Below, piece after piece: positions 1 to 9,289 of a DNA stretch of 64,000 nucleotides. The DNA lies in the NCBI GenBank assembly GCA_964036315.1, contig OZ038510.1:81291083-81355082 (forward strand), given 5' to 3'. The translations under genes were made by a program, and so were the position numbers. The stretch's first letter is position 1, and the number at the start of each line of letters is the position of its first letter. The notes beneath the pieces were generated by a model. It ran no database searches. It was not told where the DNA came from and worked only from the letters and a program-made list of their open reading frames with translations. The stretch is from Acanthosepion esculentum. Lineage: Eukaryota; Mollusca; Cephalopoda; Sepiida; Sepiidae.

Positions 1-232
1 TGTTATTTTAATAATTAAATTGTTTTCTTTTTAAATAGTGGGAGCATTTTGTATGTTAAATAATAGAACTTTTAATTTCTCCAAAATATTAATGAAAATT
101 TATTGTATTAAGCTATGCACCTTAGTAAAACCATCTGCATTTTGTAACCCCCACCTTACCTGTTTGCAATTCTCCCCAAAATTTGCTTTCGATCGGTCAA
201 TGTGGGGCTATTTTAGAGGGTGTGACGAACGG

Positions 233-423
233 AGCAACGGAAGTCACACAAACCTGGATATAAGAGACCCTGATATAAGAGAAACCCGGATATAAGAGAA
301 ATTTTATCTGGTCCCAAATTAGAGCCTGTGTTAATGTATATATAATAGACCAAGCCCGGATATAAGACAAACCCGGATATAAGAGACTTCTTCTCCGGTC
401 CCGACAACTCCGGGTTACACTGT
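233..423. mobile_element. possible pogo/Tigger-like transposon end
   Basis: A short motif, CCCGGATATAAGAGA, recurs in slightly varied form five times between about 255 and 390. The block ends at 422 in a sequence which, read on the minus strand, starts CAGTGTAACCCGGAG and is flanked by TA. Pogo/Tigger-type Tc1/mariner elements often have CAGT-starting ends with repeated internal motifs and TA target duplications. I did not find the matching opposite end, so this may be a solo end or MITE remnant. Confidence 0.35.
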
Positions 424-1063
424 ATATAGATAAAGGGTTTTTTTTATTGAATCTATAGTTTGATTAAGATTTGTTGATTATCTGGAAAAATAGTCATTTT
501 TAAAAAAAAAAATGTTATCTTAGGGTTCATTTATTTTTGCTCAGTATTGAATGTATGATAGAATATGCTTTGTGGAAAGAGCTGTCGGTTCAAATTGGCT
601 GATGAGAGGTGATGTTTCACCGAGATTTTTTGAAAAATTTTCCAACCCAAGCCATAGTTTATATATTCCTTATGGAAATCAGTGCGAGAACATGACAAGC
701 ATAGTTAAGCAGTAACAACATTCTGTTTTCACAAACTTGACGGGTACTTTTCATTCCATTTCGAAAAATAAACAAAATAAATGTCAGGACAGAAACGAGG
801 TCGGCTGCTAATAAACCAATACAGACAATCGGATGGCGATGTCTGTAAGTAGAAATCACGCGAAACAATAACTTCACTTCTTGTGAGCAACCAGTTAAAC
901 AATTGTTACGGACATGTTTCTGCTTTTTCTTTATTTTGTTTTTCTTTAAGACAAAATAACCGGGGGAAAAAAAACGACTGATTAATTTCGAGAAACTAGG
1001 TTTACTCTTTCTTTTGTCATAGTGTTACCCTAACTAGTTCCACCAACTGAAACATTCACAGGT
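424..1063. other. unassigned AT-rich stretch
   Basis: Low-complexity A/T runs and short frames without recognisable protein similarity. The 72-codon minus frame at 659-877 has no motif I can name. I see no promoter or RNA gene here. Confidence 0.4.
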
Positions 1064-1196
1064 AGCACCCGTCAGTCAATGTTCACGGCGTAAAAACATC
1101 CCCATTCCCTATAGTAAGGGGTAAAATCTACTCGGACAGTTTCTCTATCAGAACTTTTTTTTTGTGTGATTCACCTGGTACAAGGCCATGGGATTA
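1064..1196 (+). repeat. repeat family C, 5' fragment
   Basis: This segment matches 2130-2275 over more than 100 bases. Shared blocks include TCAATGTTCACGG, AAAAACATCCCCATTC and ACAAGGCC. It is therefore a truncated 5' copy of the dispersed repeat called C, whose longer copies lie at 2130-2895 and 8066-8400. The family has no recognisable coding capacity. Confidence 0.6.
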
Positions 1197-1392
1197 CACT
1201 TTATGGCCGTGTTCCTAGTTAATATTATTAAGTGTTGGCTTTTTCTTTTTTATTTTTAAGGCTTCGCTTATTCTTAATCTTTGTTTATATATGGATGAAG
1301 TCATTATGTTTATATTTTCTGCTAGTATGTTTCGGCGAGTGTCTGGTAAGTTTGTGTATGTGTGTTTAAATGGGTTCTAAATGAGCTGGGGT

Positions 1393-1395
<3 letters not shown>

Positions 1396-1468
<73 letters not shown>
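1396..1468. repeat. (TA)n microsatellite
   Basis: Uninterrupted TA dinucleotide array directly upstream of a family J copy. Confidence 0.95.
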
Positions 1469-1472
<4 letters not shown>

Positions 1473-1649
1473 TAAGGTGTGCTATATTTATGGGATAAAA
1501 TGGTCAATATCATAGATAGAGCGTGTGTAAATATAAAAGTGAACATTGAAGTCAACACACAGAGGCGACAGGTTGTTTCATGCTAGACGCAATCGATTGC
1601 GCCCAGCATGAAACAGCCTGTCGCCTCTAAGTGTTCACTTCAATGTTCA

Positions 1650-1655
<6 letters not shown>
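1468..1655. repeat. family J repeat with foldback
   Basis: The left part, 1468-1590, matches 7170-7300 and includes GTGTGCTATATTTATGGG and AGAGCGTGTGTAAATATAA. The right part folds back on itself: about 1540-1592 and 1600-1652 are inverted copies around ATCGAT near 1593-1598. On the plus strand at about 1609-1621 lies GAAACAGCCTGTC, which resembles the 3' half of the hammerhead at 7061-7103 (GAAACAGTCTGTC). This looks like an inverted duplication of an element end. Confidence 0.6.

Positions 1656-1694
<39 letters not shown>
1651..1694. repeat. (TA)n microsatellite
   Basis: TA array abutting the family J foldback, followed by short GT/AC-rich sequence. Confidence 0.95.
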
Positions 1695-1697
<3 letters not shown>

Positions 1698-2129
1698 TGT
1701 GTGTGCGTGTGAACAGACTCTCAGACACACACACACACAAACACAAATGTCTTCGCAACTTAAATGTATATTCTTAACCGGGATTATGAGGTCGTGTCTT
1801 AATACGACAGTTCCCTGAGACATGCATGAATACCACACACCCACCAACATCTAAACTATATTTTTTTTTAACTTTTCAGCGTTAACTTTGACCTGTCTTT
1901 TGATTAATGAAAAGGGGCATACCCATGAGATTTTTAAATTCGTTCCCCACCCCTACTTAATTCTTTAATGAGAAAACTTAATGTTTTTCTGTTTTCAAAG
2001 GAAATCATTTTCATTAAAAGTTACCGAATATTACCTGATGATGGGATAAAAAAAGTCTCGAAATATAGAAATTTCCGTGTCGCGATATAGAATATTTTTT
2101 TAAATAAAATTATCTTTAGAACATATAGG

Positions 2130-2895
2130 ACCCGCCAGTCAATGTTCACGGTGTAAAAACATCCCCATTCTCTTAAGTAAGGGGTAAACTCTACTCAGAC
2201 AGTTTTCCCACTACAACTGTTTATTTTTTGTTGTTGTTGCTGTTTTTTAGTGTAATTCATCCTGTACAAGGCCCGGGGGCCACTCGAGGTAGAGGGTTAA
2301 AAGAGGCACAGATTATGCAGATAGGTGGGTAAGATAATGCTTAACTCTAGACTTGAACAGGTTAAGATTGTTGTGATCGGGAAAACATCCTCTTGGGAGT
2401 CGGTTTCACAGAGCCGTGATTCCCGGGAAGAAGCTCTTTTGAGTGGAACTTACTTCTCACCAATGAAATACGGAGGATGAGTTGTCTATATTTCTGAGAT
2501 GCGGTATTATGCACACTATTTACATTATTCGGACTATTGTCCTCATCTTTGTCGCCATATTTATTACAACGTTTCGGCCGTTGTACGTTCCGGCCTTCTT
2601 CAGGTGGTTGGAGAGTTCGACATTCCAACCACCTGAAGAAGGCCGGGGCGTACAACGGCGGAAAAGTTGTAGTAAATATGGCGACAAAGATGAGGACAAT
2701 AGTCCGAATAATGTAAATAATGGAGGATTATTTGCCACAATGTAAGTGGCATTGCGAGTCCTAGCCGTGAAGGTTAGCGCTGACAGGATGCAGTTCGTCT
2801 GAGTCCTTTTCATGAAAGTAGGAATAGAACAATGAGACATTTGACACATACCGTCTGTGAGAGACTGGTTGAAGGGTGGATAGAAAAATTGTCAC
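2130..2895 (+). repeat. family C repeat interrupted by an insertion
   Basis: The flanks 2130-2478 and 2722-2895 together align with the uninterrupted C copy at 8066-8400: CTTGAACAGGTTAAGATTG, CTTGGGAGTC, then CGTGAAGGTTAG and TGTGAGAGA. The interruption (2479-2721) is a palindromic family D element. C is dispersed on both strands of this window (1.1, 6.4, 8.2, 30.0, 39.5, 52.7 and 58.2 kb) and has no visible coding capacity or terminal repeats. Confidence 0.7.
2479..2721. mobile_element. palindromic family D insertion with 7-bp target duplication
   Basis: GGAGGAT occurs at 2472-2478 and again at 2722-2728, flanking a 243-bp insert that splits a family C repeat. The insert is an almost perfect inverted repeat, arms about 2515-2611 and 2625-2723, centred near 2618. 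Each arm carries CCTGAAGAAGGCC, a short loop and a GGC-rich partner followed by GAAA-type sequence, then TATGGCGACAAAGATGAGGA. The fold CUGAAGA/stem/GAAA matches the hammerhead core pattern CUGANGA...GAAA, although stem III and stem I are poor. Known Penelope-like elements and retrozymes carry minimal hammerheads, so a Penelope-like end is one candidate; this is inference. Confidence 0.6.
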
Positions 2896-3039
2896 CCACG
2901 AGGACGCGGAGACGGGTTTTGTACTCTATCGAGACTGGAAAGTGAGAACTGGGCAGTTCCAGTCTTGATATTAAAGGGGCATGTGTGTGCGTGTGTGCGT
3001 ATGTGTGTGTGTGTGTGTGTAACCAAATCCTGTAGCGAA

Positions 3040-3610
3040 GCCTCTGATCAGGAGACTGGAGGTGTTAAGGAACGTGGAACCACATGTTAATTGCTGTTGT
3101 TCCCAGATCCAGCCTAACCCGGGGATTTTATCATCTGTTAGGGTCCCAGCTATGGACAAAAATTGAACCGTATTTACATTAGTCGGACTATTGTCCTCAT
3201 CTTTGTCGCCATATTTCTCACAACGTTTCGGCCGTTGTACGCTCCGGCCTTCTTCAGGTGGTTGGAATTTCGAATCGAACCCTTTATTTCGATCACTGGG
3301 GTAGACTGTTCTAGTTCCACGAGCCATGTTTGATGGATGTCAGTTATCAGTTATCTCCTGGTAATTTTCCCTTTGAAAGTTCTCCACTGCCTGAACCGGG
3401 TATTGAACTCACACTCTTTGGGTCTGTCACTGGATCTAACCAACGCCTTTATCCACTGTGTCCTTGACAAATATGGCGACAAAGATGAGGACAATAGTCC
3501 GACTAATGTAAATACTGTACATAATACCTCATCTCAGAAATATAGGCAGACCCAAAAATTGAACCCTATGAAAATATAAAAATAGCATTTTTTTATATAG
3601 TAAAAATAAC
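3040..3610 (+). repeat. family F repeat interrupted by an insertion
   Basis: Sequence at 3045-3169 and its continuation after 3565 match 19190-19345: GATCAGGAGACTGGAGG, CGTGGAACCAC, TTAATTGCTG and TATGAAAATATAAA. The two parts are separated by a D-type insertion at 3170-3552. Confidence 0.5.
3170..3552. mobile_element. D-type insertion with 13-bp flanking repeat
   Basis: CAAAAATTGAACC is present at 3157-3169 and 3553-3565. Between them are two D modules in opposite orientation, minus at 3172-3278 and plus at about 3468-3550, flanking roughly 190 bp of non-D sequence. The arrangement of inverted ends, an internal body and a target duplication resembles the insertion at 2479-2721 but with a longer centre. 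The internal part has no recognisable protein. Confidence 0.5.
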
Positions 3611-3689
3611 AGCAACACATTTTTATATTTAAAAAAATTACCCAGAATATATGAATCAATATGAAAGAACACAGATATCAATGCCTCTA

Positions 3690-3955
3690 GTAATCCGTCG
3701 TCGTCGACATCCGTCCGTCTCGAGAGACGATGGAGTAGCTCGGAGCCTGGGCGGGATATATGGAGAACTAGGGCTGCCAAGACGTCTAGTCCCCGCCTCT
3801 CGGCCTTGCTAGCAGAGTCCAAAGGAGAGGATAAGCTAACACAGTTTGGTACCAACGCGGCTGCTGGAGTTGCCGGAAGGTGGCACAAAATGCCGTCCAT
3901 CCGCCTTCGGGGCTCCACTCCGGGTTTGAATTCAGAGTTGTCCTTCTCCTAGACC
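3690..3955. repeat. GC-rich dispersed-repeat-like segment
   Basis: An abruptly GC-rich stretch with CCCCGCCTCTCGGCC and GGCTGCTGGAGTTGCCGGA. It opens a 129-codon minus frame (3529-3918) that contains no recognisable domain and runs into AT-rich sequence. It abuts a SINE B copy and may be part of a longer SINE variant. No second copy is visible in this window. Confidence 0.3.
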
Positions 3956-4140
3956 AATTGCCATCCAAGGCTATAGAACCCAGACTGTCCTGCTATTTAC
4001 CCATAGCTACAGGGAGAAGACGAGGATTCACACCTTTCCCAAGGGTAATAGTACGTAAGTGAATGTAATGGATTCGACTAGAATTCGAACTCGGCTCTCC
4101 GATTCCTCAATCCAAGCCGGTATCCATAACTCCTCCGTGC
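3955..4140 (-). mobile_element. SINE-like family B copy
   Basis: The minus strand carries GAGCCGAGTTCGAATTC (B-box-like GTTCGAATTC), ATTACATTCACTTACG, a GGGAAAGG tract and AGCTATGGGTAAATAG, then CTATAGCCTTGG. The same order recurs at 11.5, 13.0, 25.3, 25.6, 31.5 and 40.1 kb. A tRNA-like head with a Pol III B box and a conserved non-tRNA body is typical of a tRNA-derived SINE. Confidence 0.7.
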
Positions 4141-4361
4141 CTCCTCTCTCTAGTAATTATGTCCTCACAAACATACATATGCACAAAAGCGGAGTATCAT
4201 CTACCATGTATTCAATTGTGAAAGCAGAATAACATTTCTTATATTATTATTACTTCAAATCCCCTAAGAAAATTAAATTTCGGCATTAAATTTCCGATAA
4301 TGAGTTGATATTCATATAAGCAAAAGAATAAATGTGTGTGTGAGAAAGAGAATGAGAGAGT

Positions 4362-4363
4362 CC

Positions 4364-4430
<67 letters not shown>
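4362..4430. repeat. (GT)n(GA)n compound microsatellite
   Basis: A GT array runs directly into a GA array. Open frames across it are artefacts. Confidence 0.95.
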
Positions 4431-4434
<4 letters not shown>

Positions 4435-4679
4435 TGAGAATAGTAAGATAAAATGCTGTTTTTCGTTTTAGTTTTTTGGAAATGTTTAAATGACCTTATC
4501 ATAGGGCTGATATAGGGACAAAGTAGAGTTCAGACCCGAGTTAAAATTTAATAAAAAAATATCCGCGTTTGAACAGACAAAAAAGAAACCTCCTCGATTT
4601 AATCACCTTTTGTCCGGTTATAAAAATGTTCGTGCAGCTTTGTTAAAATAATTTTAATCTCTATCTCTAAAAGGCAGGA

Positions 4680-4680
<1 letters not shown>

Positions 4681-4743
<63 letters not shown>

Positions 4744-4772
4744 GTGTGTGTGGTGTGTGTGTGTGTGTGTGT
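4681..4772. repeat. (GT)n microsatellite
   Basis: About 90 bp of GT dinucleotides with two short interruptions. Confidence 0.95.
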
Positions 4773-4879
4773 AACGAATTCACGGTCGCAATTTTCGACG
4801 TATTTGCACCAAAATTTACATGCACATGCTCCAAGTTAGCGGAAAAGGCCAAGACTGATTTTGCATTTCCCAACTCCCA

Positions 4880-6330
4880 TCGATAGTGGAAATAATCGAT
4901 TTTTTCATGCTTCTACGGCAGTTTTCATGTAGTTTGCGGCCATTTTCTACTGGCCTGAGTGTAGCCTATAGCTGGCTGCCACGAATATTAACTAGGATGC
5001 TAGCACGCAAAAAAAATCGATAGCTGCATTCGTCACAAGTGGGAAAAATTTAAATCTGCATGGCACTTTACTCCAATTGGCTCATTCGCTTGCTTAAACT
5101 CAACGTTGATTCTGATTCCGCAGAACTGGGTTGGGTGTGAAAAAGTATTTGTTGTTAACATTCTTTTTCGTTCGGTTTTTCCAGTTACGAGTCCTTTTTT
5201 AAAGCTGATCGTTTTGTGTTCATTTTGTTTAGTTCTTTTTTCGTAACAGATTTAATGTTTAGTATAGAGCTTAGAAAAAATTCGCAGTTTGAGATAGGCA
5301 AGAAGTAAGGCATGTAGCAACATCAGCACGGCAAAGGGCACTACTTTAAAGGCAAGGAAGGGCAAAAATATTTTAAGTCAAGTGATAGCGATTGCTGTAT
5401 GGGTCGCACGATTTTTTTATCTAGCACGGGCAACGCTGGGCCATGCTGCTACTAAATAATAAGCAGAAAACATCCCAATAAAAACATCAGAAGACTTCAT
5501 AAAACGTCAAATAAATAATACAGTTTCTAGTACAGTAATTTCTAGTAAGGCAAACATTTCTTCTTTTTTATTTTAGTTTGTAGAATCAGATTCCGACAAT
5601 TTTTTAAAATCTTAAATTTTGTGCAAGTTAAACACATAAAGGCTCCCAACCAAGTATAGCAACTGATGCATTTTGATTGGTTGTAAAATATTAATTAGGT
5701 GTCGTCAACTACGTCAGAAGGTACCGACCCAAATTTTGATGTAAACATGTTCACGAGACCAACGACGTGACCAAGAGAACTAATAAAAACGAAACTTGGA
5801 CGCGATTTGTTCAAATTAAAATATTGAACCAATTCACTTGAGTTCATTGGAAATCAACACAGCAAAGGAGACGAACTAAATTCTTCAACACGACAACAAA
5901 CCTTGTCAACCAATTCCAGGATTAACGCTCGCTCCCACAAAATATTCTATTCCACAACAAGAATCTCCGGTAAAAGAGTGATAACTCTGTAACAATCAGT
6001 GAGTCAAGAACAATAATTTTTTCTATTTAATACAAAAAAAAAACAACTGTTTAATTTTCCTATAACAACAAATACAGTTAACTACACCTTCCCCTTTTCA
6101 CACATACAGTACAGCAACTTAAATTCTTTCAGTATCACACACCAAAGAACACTATTGTGTTTGACAACCTTTGCACTATATATTATGTATTCGTTGTGTT
6201 TATAAAAAATATTTATTGTTAAACAAATTCACAATTTCTTCTAATTGATCATTTCTCTTGTTGTTGTCTTAGTAGAGGGTCAGTTTTATTTTGTATTTAT
6301 AACCAATACACTTTGGCTGACCCACTATAA
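4880..6330. other. unassigned single-copy-looking stretch
   Basis: About 1.4 kb of AT-rich sequence with no long frame, no tandem repeat and no match to other parts of this window. It could hold exons or regulatory DNA too short or diverged to recognise by eye; I cannot support any. Confidence 0.4.
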
Positions 6331-6339
6331 GTTCACACA

Positions 6340-6590
6340 TTTCAAGGCTTAATAATCATTCAAGTTACTGAGTGTGTTTGTTGTAAGGCCACGAAGGAGG
6401 TAGGTAGGAAGGAACAAGACAAGTATATTCCAAAGATATGCGGGACAAATATCGTTTGACCCTAGACTTGTAGTGGCCGAGGAAGCATCCTCTGGGTAAG
6501 CTATTCCACAAACAGTAAATACCTGACTCATTGCGTTATCCCCTATCTTTATAAGAGCCAGATCAGTGCTAAAATGAAGCAATTCTTTAA
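6340..6590 (+). repeat. diverged family C copy
   Basis: CCTAGACTTG, GGCCGAGGAAGCATCCTCTG and CTATTCCACAAA follow the order of the C consensus seen at 2340-2420. The similarity is patchy. Confidence 0.45.
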
Positions 6591-6599
6591 TATCAAATA

Positions 6600-6790
6600 T
6601 CTTAAGCTATCTTATAAACACGCGCAAACCACAAGATAGCTTATTCCTAAATTTTCGCTTGACGATGAAACGAGACAAGGTACCTTAATTCAACTTAATT
6701 TCAATAATTATATTGAAGGTCTAGGCTCTCGCTTTTGAAACATGAGAACTCTTATGTAGCGAAGGAATCATTATTTTTTAAAAATATTAT
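6600..6790 (+). repeat. family G repeat copy
   Basis: CGCTTGACGATGAAAC, TTGAAACATGAG and TGTAGCGAAGGAATCAT are shared with 28230-28390 and 29285-29455. All three copies are immediately followed by a (TA)n run, so the microsatellite may be part of the element. Confidence 0.6.
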
Positions 6791-6973
6791 AATATATTAT
6801 ATATATATATATATATATTTCGGTTGAGCTCTCTGGTTTGAGGTGTGAATTTGTAAACAGTGACTATTTAAGCTAATATTGCACGACTCTTCGGCAGAAT
6901 CGAGTCACTGTCAGTCACTGTGTGTTTATCTAAATCTAAAAATAAACACGCTAAAATTCACCATCATCCCTGC

Positions 6974-7050
6974 CATGCGTCGATGGCTTAGTGGGAGAAG
7001 TTCTAACTGACTCAAATTCATTCGGGTTTCGATCCTAGCTAGAGGCAACC
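6974..7050 (+). tRNA. tRNA-like Pol III promoter region upstream of a hammerhead
   Basis: GATGGCTTAGTGGGAG at about 6982-6997 resembles an A box (TRGCNNAGYNGG). GGTTTCGATCC at 7025-7035 resembles a B box (GGTTCGANTCC) with one extra base. The spacing is tRNA-like. A clean cloverleaf is not evident, so this is read as a tRNA-derived SINE head rather than a functional tRNA. It ends just before the hammerhead at 7061. Confidence 0.5.
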
Positions 7051-7060
7051 GGACGTCTAG

Positions 7061-7103
7061 CCACACTGATGAGCTGTGAAACAGCGAAACAGTCTGTCTG
7101 TGG
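7061..7103 (+). ncRNA. minimal type I hammerhead ribozyme
   Basis: All conserved hammerhead parts are present and in order. Stem I is CCACA at 7061-7065 pairing with TGTGG at 7099-7103. The core CTGATGA is at 7066-7072. Stem II is GCTG at 7073-7076 with CAGC at 7082-7085 around a five-base loop. The core GAAA is at 7086-7089. A two-pair stem III (A-C with G-T) closes a five-base loop at 7091-7095. The cleavage triplet GTC is at 7096-7098. Very short stem III is typical of hammerheads described in Penelope-like retroelements and retrozymes. Predicted self-cleavage follows C7098. A tRNA-like promoter lies just upstream and (TA)n begins just downstream. The motif is seen directly; activity is inferred. 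Confidence 0.8.
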
Positions 7104-7105
7104 AT

Positions 7106-7107
<2 letters not shown>

Positions 7108-7160
<53 letters not shown>
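7108..7160. repeat. (TA)n microsatellite
   Basis: TA array between the hammerhead and a family J copy. Confidence 0.95.
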
Positions 7161-7163
<3 letters not shown>

Positions 7164-7318
7164 GAAATATAGTCTTAAAGTGTGCTATATTTATGGGGTA
7201 AAGTGCTCAATATCAGAGATAGAGCGTGTGTAAATATAAAAGTGGACATGGAAGTCAGCACTTAGAGGCGACAGTCTGTTTCATGCTAGTGCAATCGTCA
7301 GGCGACTAGTGCTGTAAT
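7160..7318. repeat. family J repeat copy
   Basis: Matches 1468-1600 nearly throughout. Its right end, read on the minus strand, contains CTGACGA, GCA-flanked sequence, GAAAC and GACTGTC in hammerhead order, but stem I pairing fails beyond two bases. With the hammerhead at 7061-7103 it brackets the (TA)n and J body with related motifs in opposite orientation. Confidence 0.5.
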
Positions 7319-7629
7319 AATATATATATAATAGTTGGTCACTCGTATTGAAAGATACAAAGCTGTTACCCAATCCCTATTGCAGACCCTTGCTCAGTCG
7401 TATTTGTGTTTATTCAACACCCACAGAGCCCACCTCTGGTTTATAGCGCAACTATGCTGAGCAGACCTTAGTTACAGTTTCTGGGAGAAAGCGTGTTATC
7501 TAGGGTGATTATCAATCTGAAGAAGACCGGCACACTCAAATCCTCGGTCACGATGACTTGTGACTTCGTGCTAGCACTGCTATCGACGGCCCCTAAATGT
7601 TCCATCTACCCAATTTCACTCACATATTA

Positions 7630-7900
7630 TAATAAAAGTAGAGAGATTCACCTATCGTCAGATTCACACTAATCTCTGGTCGTTTGAAAAGGATTAGAGG
7701 TATATCCCTTGTTTCCTGTTTAGGATTTGGTTTCCGGCTCCTTTAAAATTCTACTTCAACTTTATACTTATAACGTCTCGGCTTAAACTAAAATTTGTAC
7801 TATTATTGGGTTCCTGGTTTCTTTTCCTTCTCTTTCATTTCCAGTAGCCCCCCCCCCCCTTGCGTCTTAGTGGCGTTATCGCCTTGCTTGGAGTGAATTG
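7630..7900 (+). mobile_element. LINE 3' end with conserved tail
   Basis: Parallels 25830-26045 (TTCCTGTTTAGGA, GGTTTCCGG) and ends in the tail CTTAGTGGCGTTATCGCCTT followed by GCTTGGAGTGAA and A/T-rich sequence. The same tail closes several other LINE remnants here (21.7, 26.0, 30.2, 31.2 and 54.6 kb, and minus strand at 14.6-15.1 kb). The conserved tail is probably the reverse transcriptase recognition end. Confidence 0.55.
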
Positions 7901-7928
7901 CTTTAAAAATATATATGAAGAAGGGAAA

Positions 7929-7995
7929 TATTTAGAGCAGGGGTTCTTAATCTTTTGATCATTCCAGACACCTAGTAGATTGTCCAATATGGCCC
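7929..7995 (+). mobile_element. truncated hAT-like MITE left end
   Basis: CAGGGGTTCTTAATCTTTTG and the following 50 bp match the left end of the element at 8795-9281. The copy is cut off by a SINE A fragment at about 7997. Confidence 0.5.
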
Positions 7996-7996
7996 C

Positions 7997-8065
7997 ATAC
8001 CCGAAAGTATGGGGCACACAGTGAGGATCGAACTCACTACTCAGTTGTAGCGTGACGAGCTAAAG
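7997..8065 (-). mobile_element. SINE-like family A fragment
   Basis: The minus strand has GAGTTCGATCCTCAC, a B-box-like motif, then GTGCCCCATACTTTCGG. It matches copies at 10.8, 39.7-40.0 and 50.6 kb. Confidence 0.6.
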
Positions 8066-8400
8066 GGGTGGTTTATATGGATATGATAGGAAGATAACGG
8101 TTAACTCTAGACTTGAACAGGTTAAGATTGTAATGATCAGGGGAGCACTATCTTGGGAGTCTGTGTCATAGGATAGTTGTTCGCGGGAAGAAGCTGTTTG
8201 AGTGGATGGAAACCGGACGGAATGTGAGGGATTGGCTACTAGGTAAGTGCAATGGCGTGTCCTAGACGTGAAGGTTAGGCCTGGAAGAACTGAGGAACTG
8301 AGTTCGTCCGAACACTTTCCGTGTTAAAAGCGACAGAGCAGTGAGAGACTCGACACACCCCGCCTGTGAGAGAGAGATGTTGAAGGGTGGGAAATAATTC
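8066..8400 (+). repeat. family C repeat, most complete copy
   Basis: Uninterrupted copy: CTAGACTTGAACAGGTTAAG, CTTGGGAGTCTGTGTCA, CGGGAAGAAGCTG, CGTGAAGGTTAG, TGTGAGAGAGAG, GTTGAAGGGTGGG. It is useful for defining the insertion into the 2.1-2.9 kb copy. Confidence 0.65.
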
Positions 8401-8794
8401 TTCAACATATTTTCAGCAAGTAAGTATTCGTGGCTCTACAGCTTCCTTTCCTTAGCACCTCTATAAAATGCAATGCCGTGATTTTCTTGGGGGAGACAGG
8501 ATCTGCTTTCCGTTTTCTTTTTTTAACGGTTTTTGAATTTTGTCTTTTTCTAGACGTTTTTTTTTTTTTAATCAATTTACCCTAAACCAGTTTTCCTCGA
8601 AGCTTTTATTAGACATTTTATTTCGTCTGTTTTCGTTAGGTTGAATCTTTCATCGATTTAAGATAAATTATATGTAGAATTTCAGATAGAGCATATATAT
8701 AAAAAGACAATATGAATGAAGACAAAAGAAATACTTATCTTAGCCGGCGAGTTTTGTCCTCTGAGGGACTTTATCAAGGCAATGTCTCTTATAG

Positions 8795-9281
8795 CAGGTG
8801 TTCTTAACCTTTTGATGATTCCAGACCCCCAATGGATTGTCCAATATTGTCCCATAGCCCCTTCACTTGACTGTCGAAATAATTATCACCAATCCTATTA
8901 TTTGCCAGTATGTCTTCCAAATATTTCAATCGCTTGAATTTACTGTACTTTAGCTATGGATTGCTAGGAAGGGAACATGAAAAAAAAAACCATAAGCAAT
9001 TATAACTTTATTATATTTTTTTACTGAAAGCAAAATAAAGTTATAATTCAGTTTTATTACACAAGAAAAAGGAAGAGAACATAAAGTTTTTTTAGTATCT
9101 CGACTACATAAAACAGACTTTGACTAATTTAGTAAGATATTTGCTGTTGTTTTTGTGCAATCTGTCAAACACAACACAGTGGTGGGGGAACTACCAGTAA
9201 CCAGAAATCGAGTCACATACCCCCAGCATTTGGTTCTCATACCCTCTAAGGCGTATGGATACCGCGGGTTAAGAACCCCTG
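8795..9281. mobile_element. hAT-like MITE
   Basis: The left end CAGGTGTTCTTAACC (8795-8809) is inverted at the right end GGTTAAGAACCCCTG (9267-9281). The terminal sequence is close to the CAGGGGTTCTTAACC type of hAT ends. The flanking 8-mers (8787-8794 and 9282-9289) agree at five of eight positions, as expected of an old 8-bp target duplication. The element is 487 bp and has no transposase domain, so it is non-autonomous. Confidence 0.6.
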
Positions 9282-9289
9282 ATTTAGAG

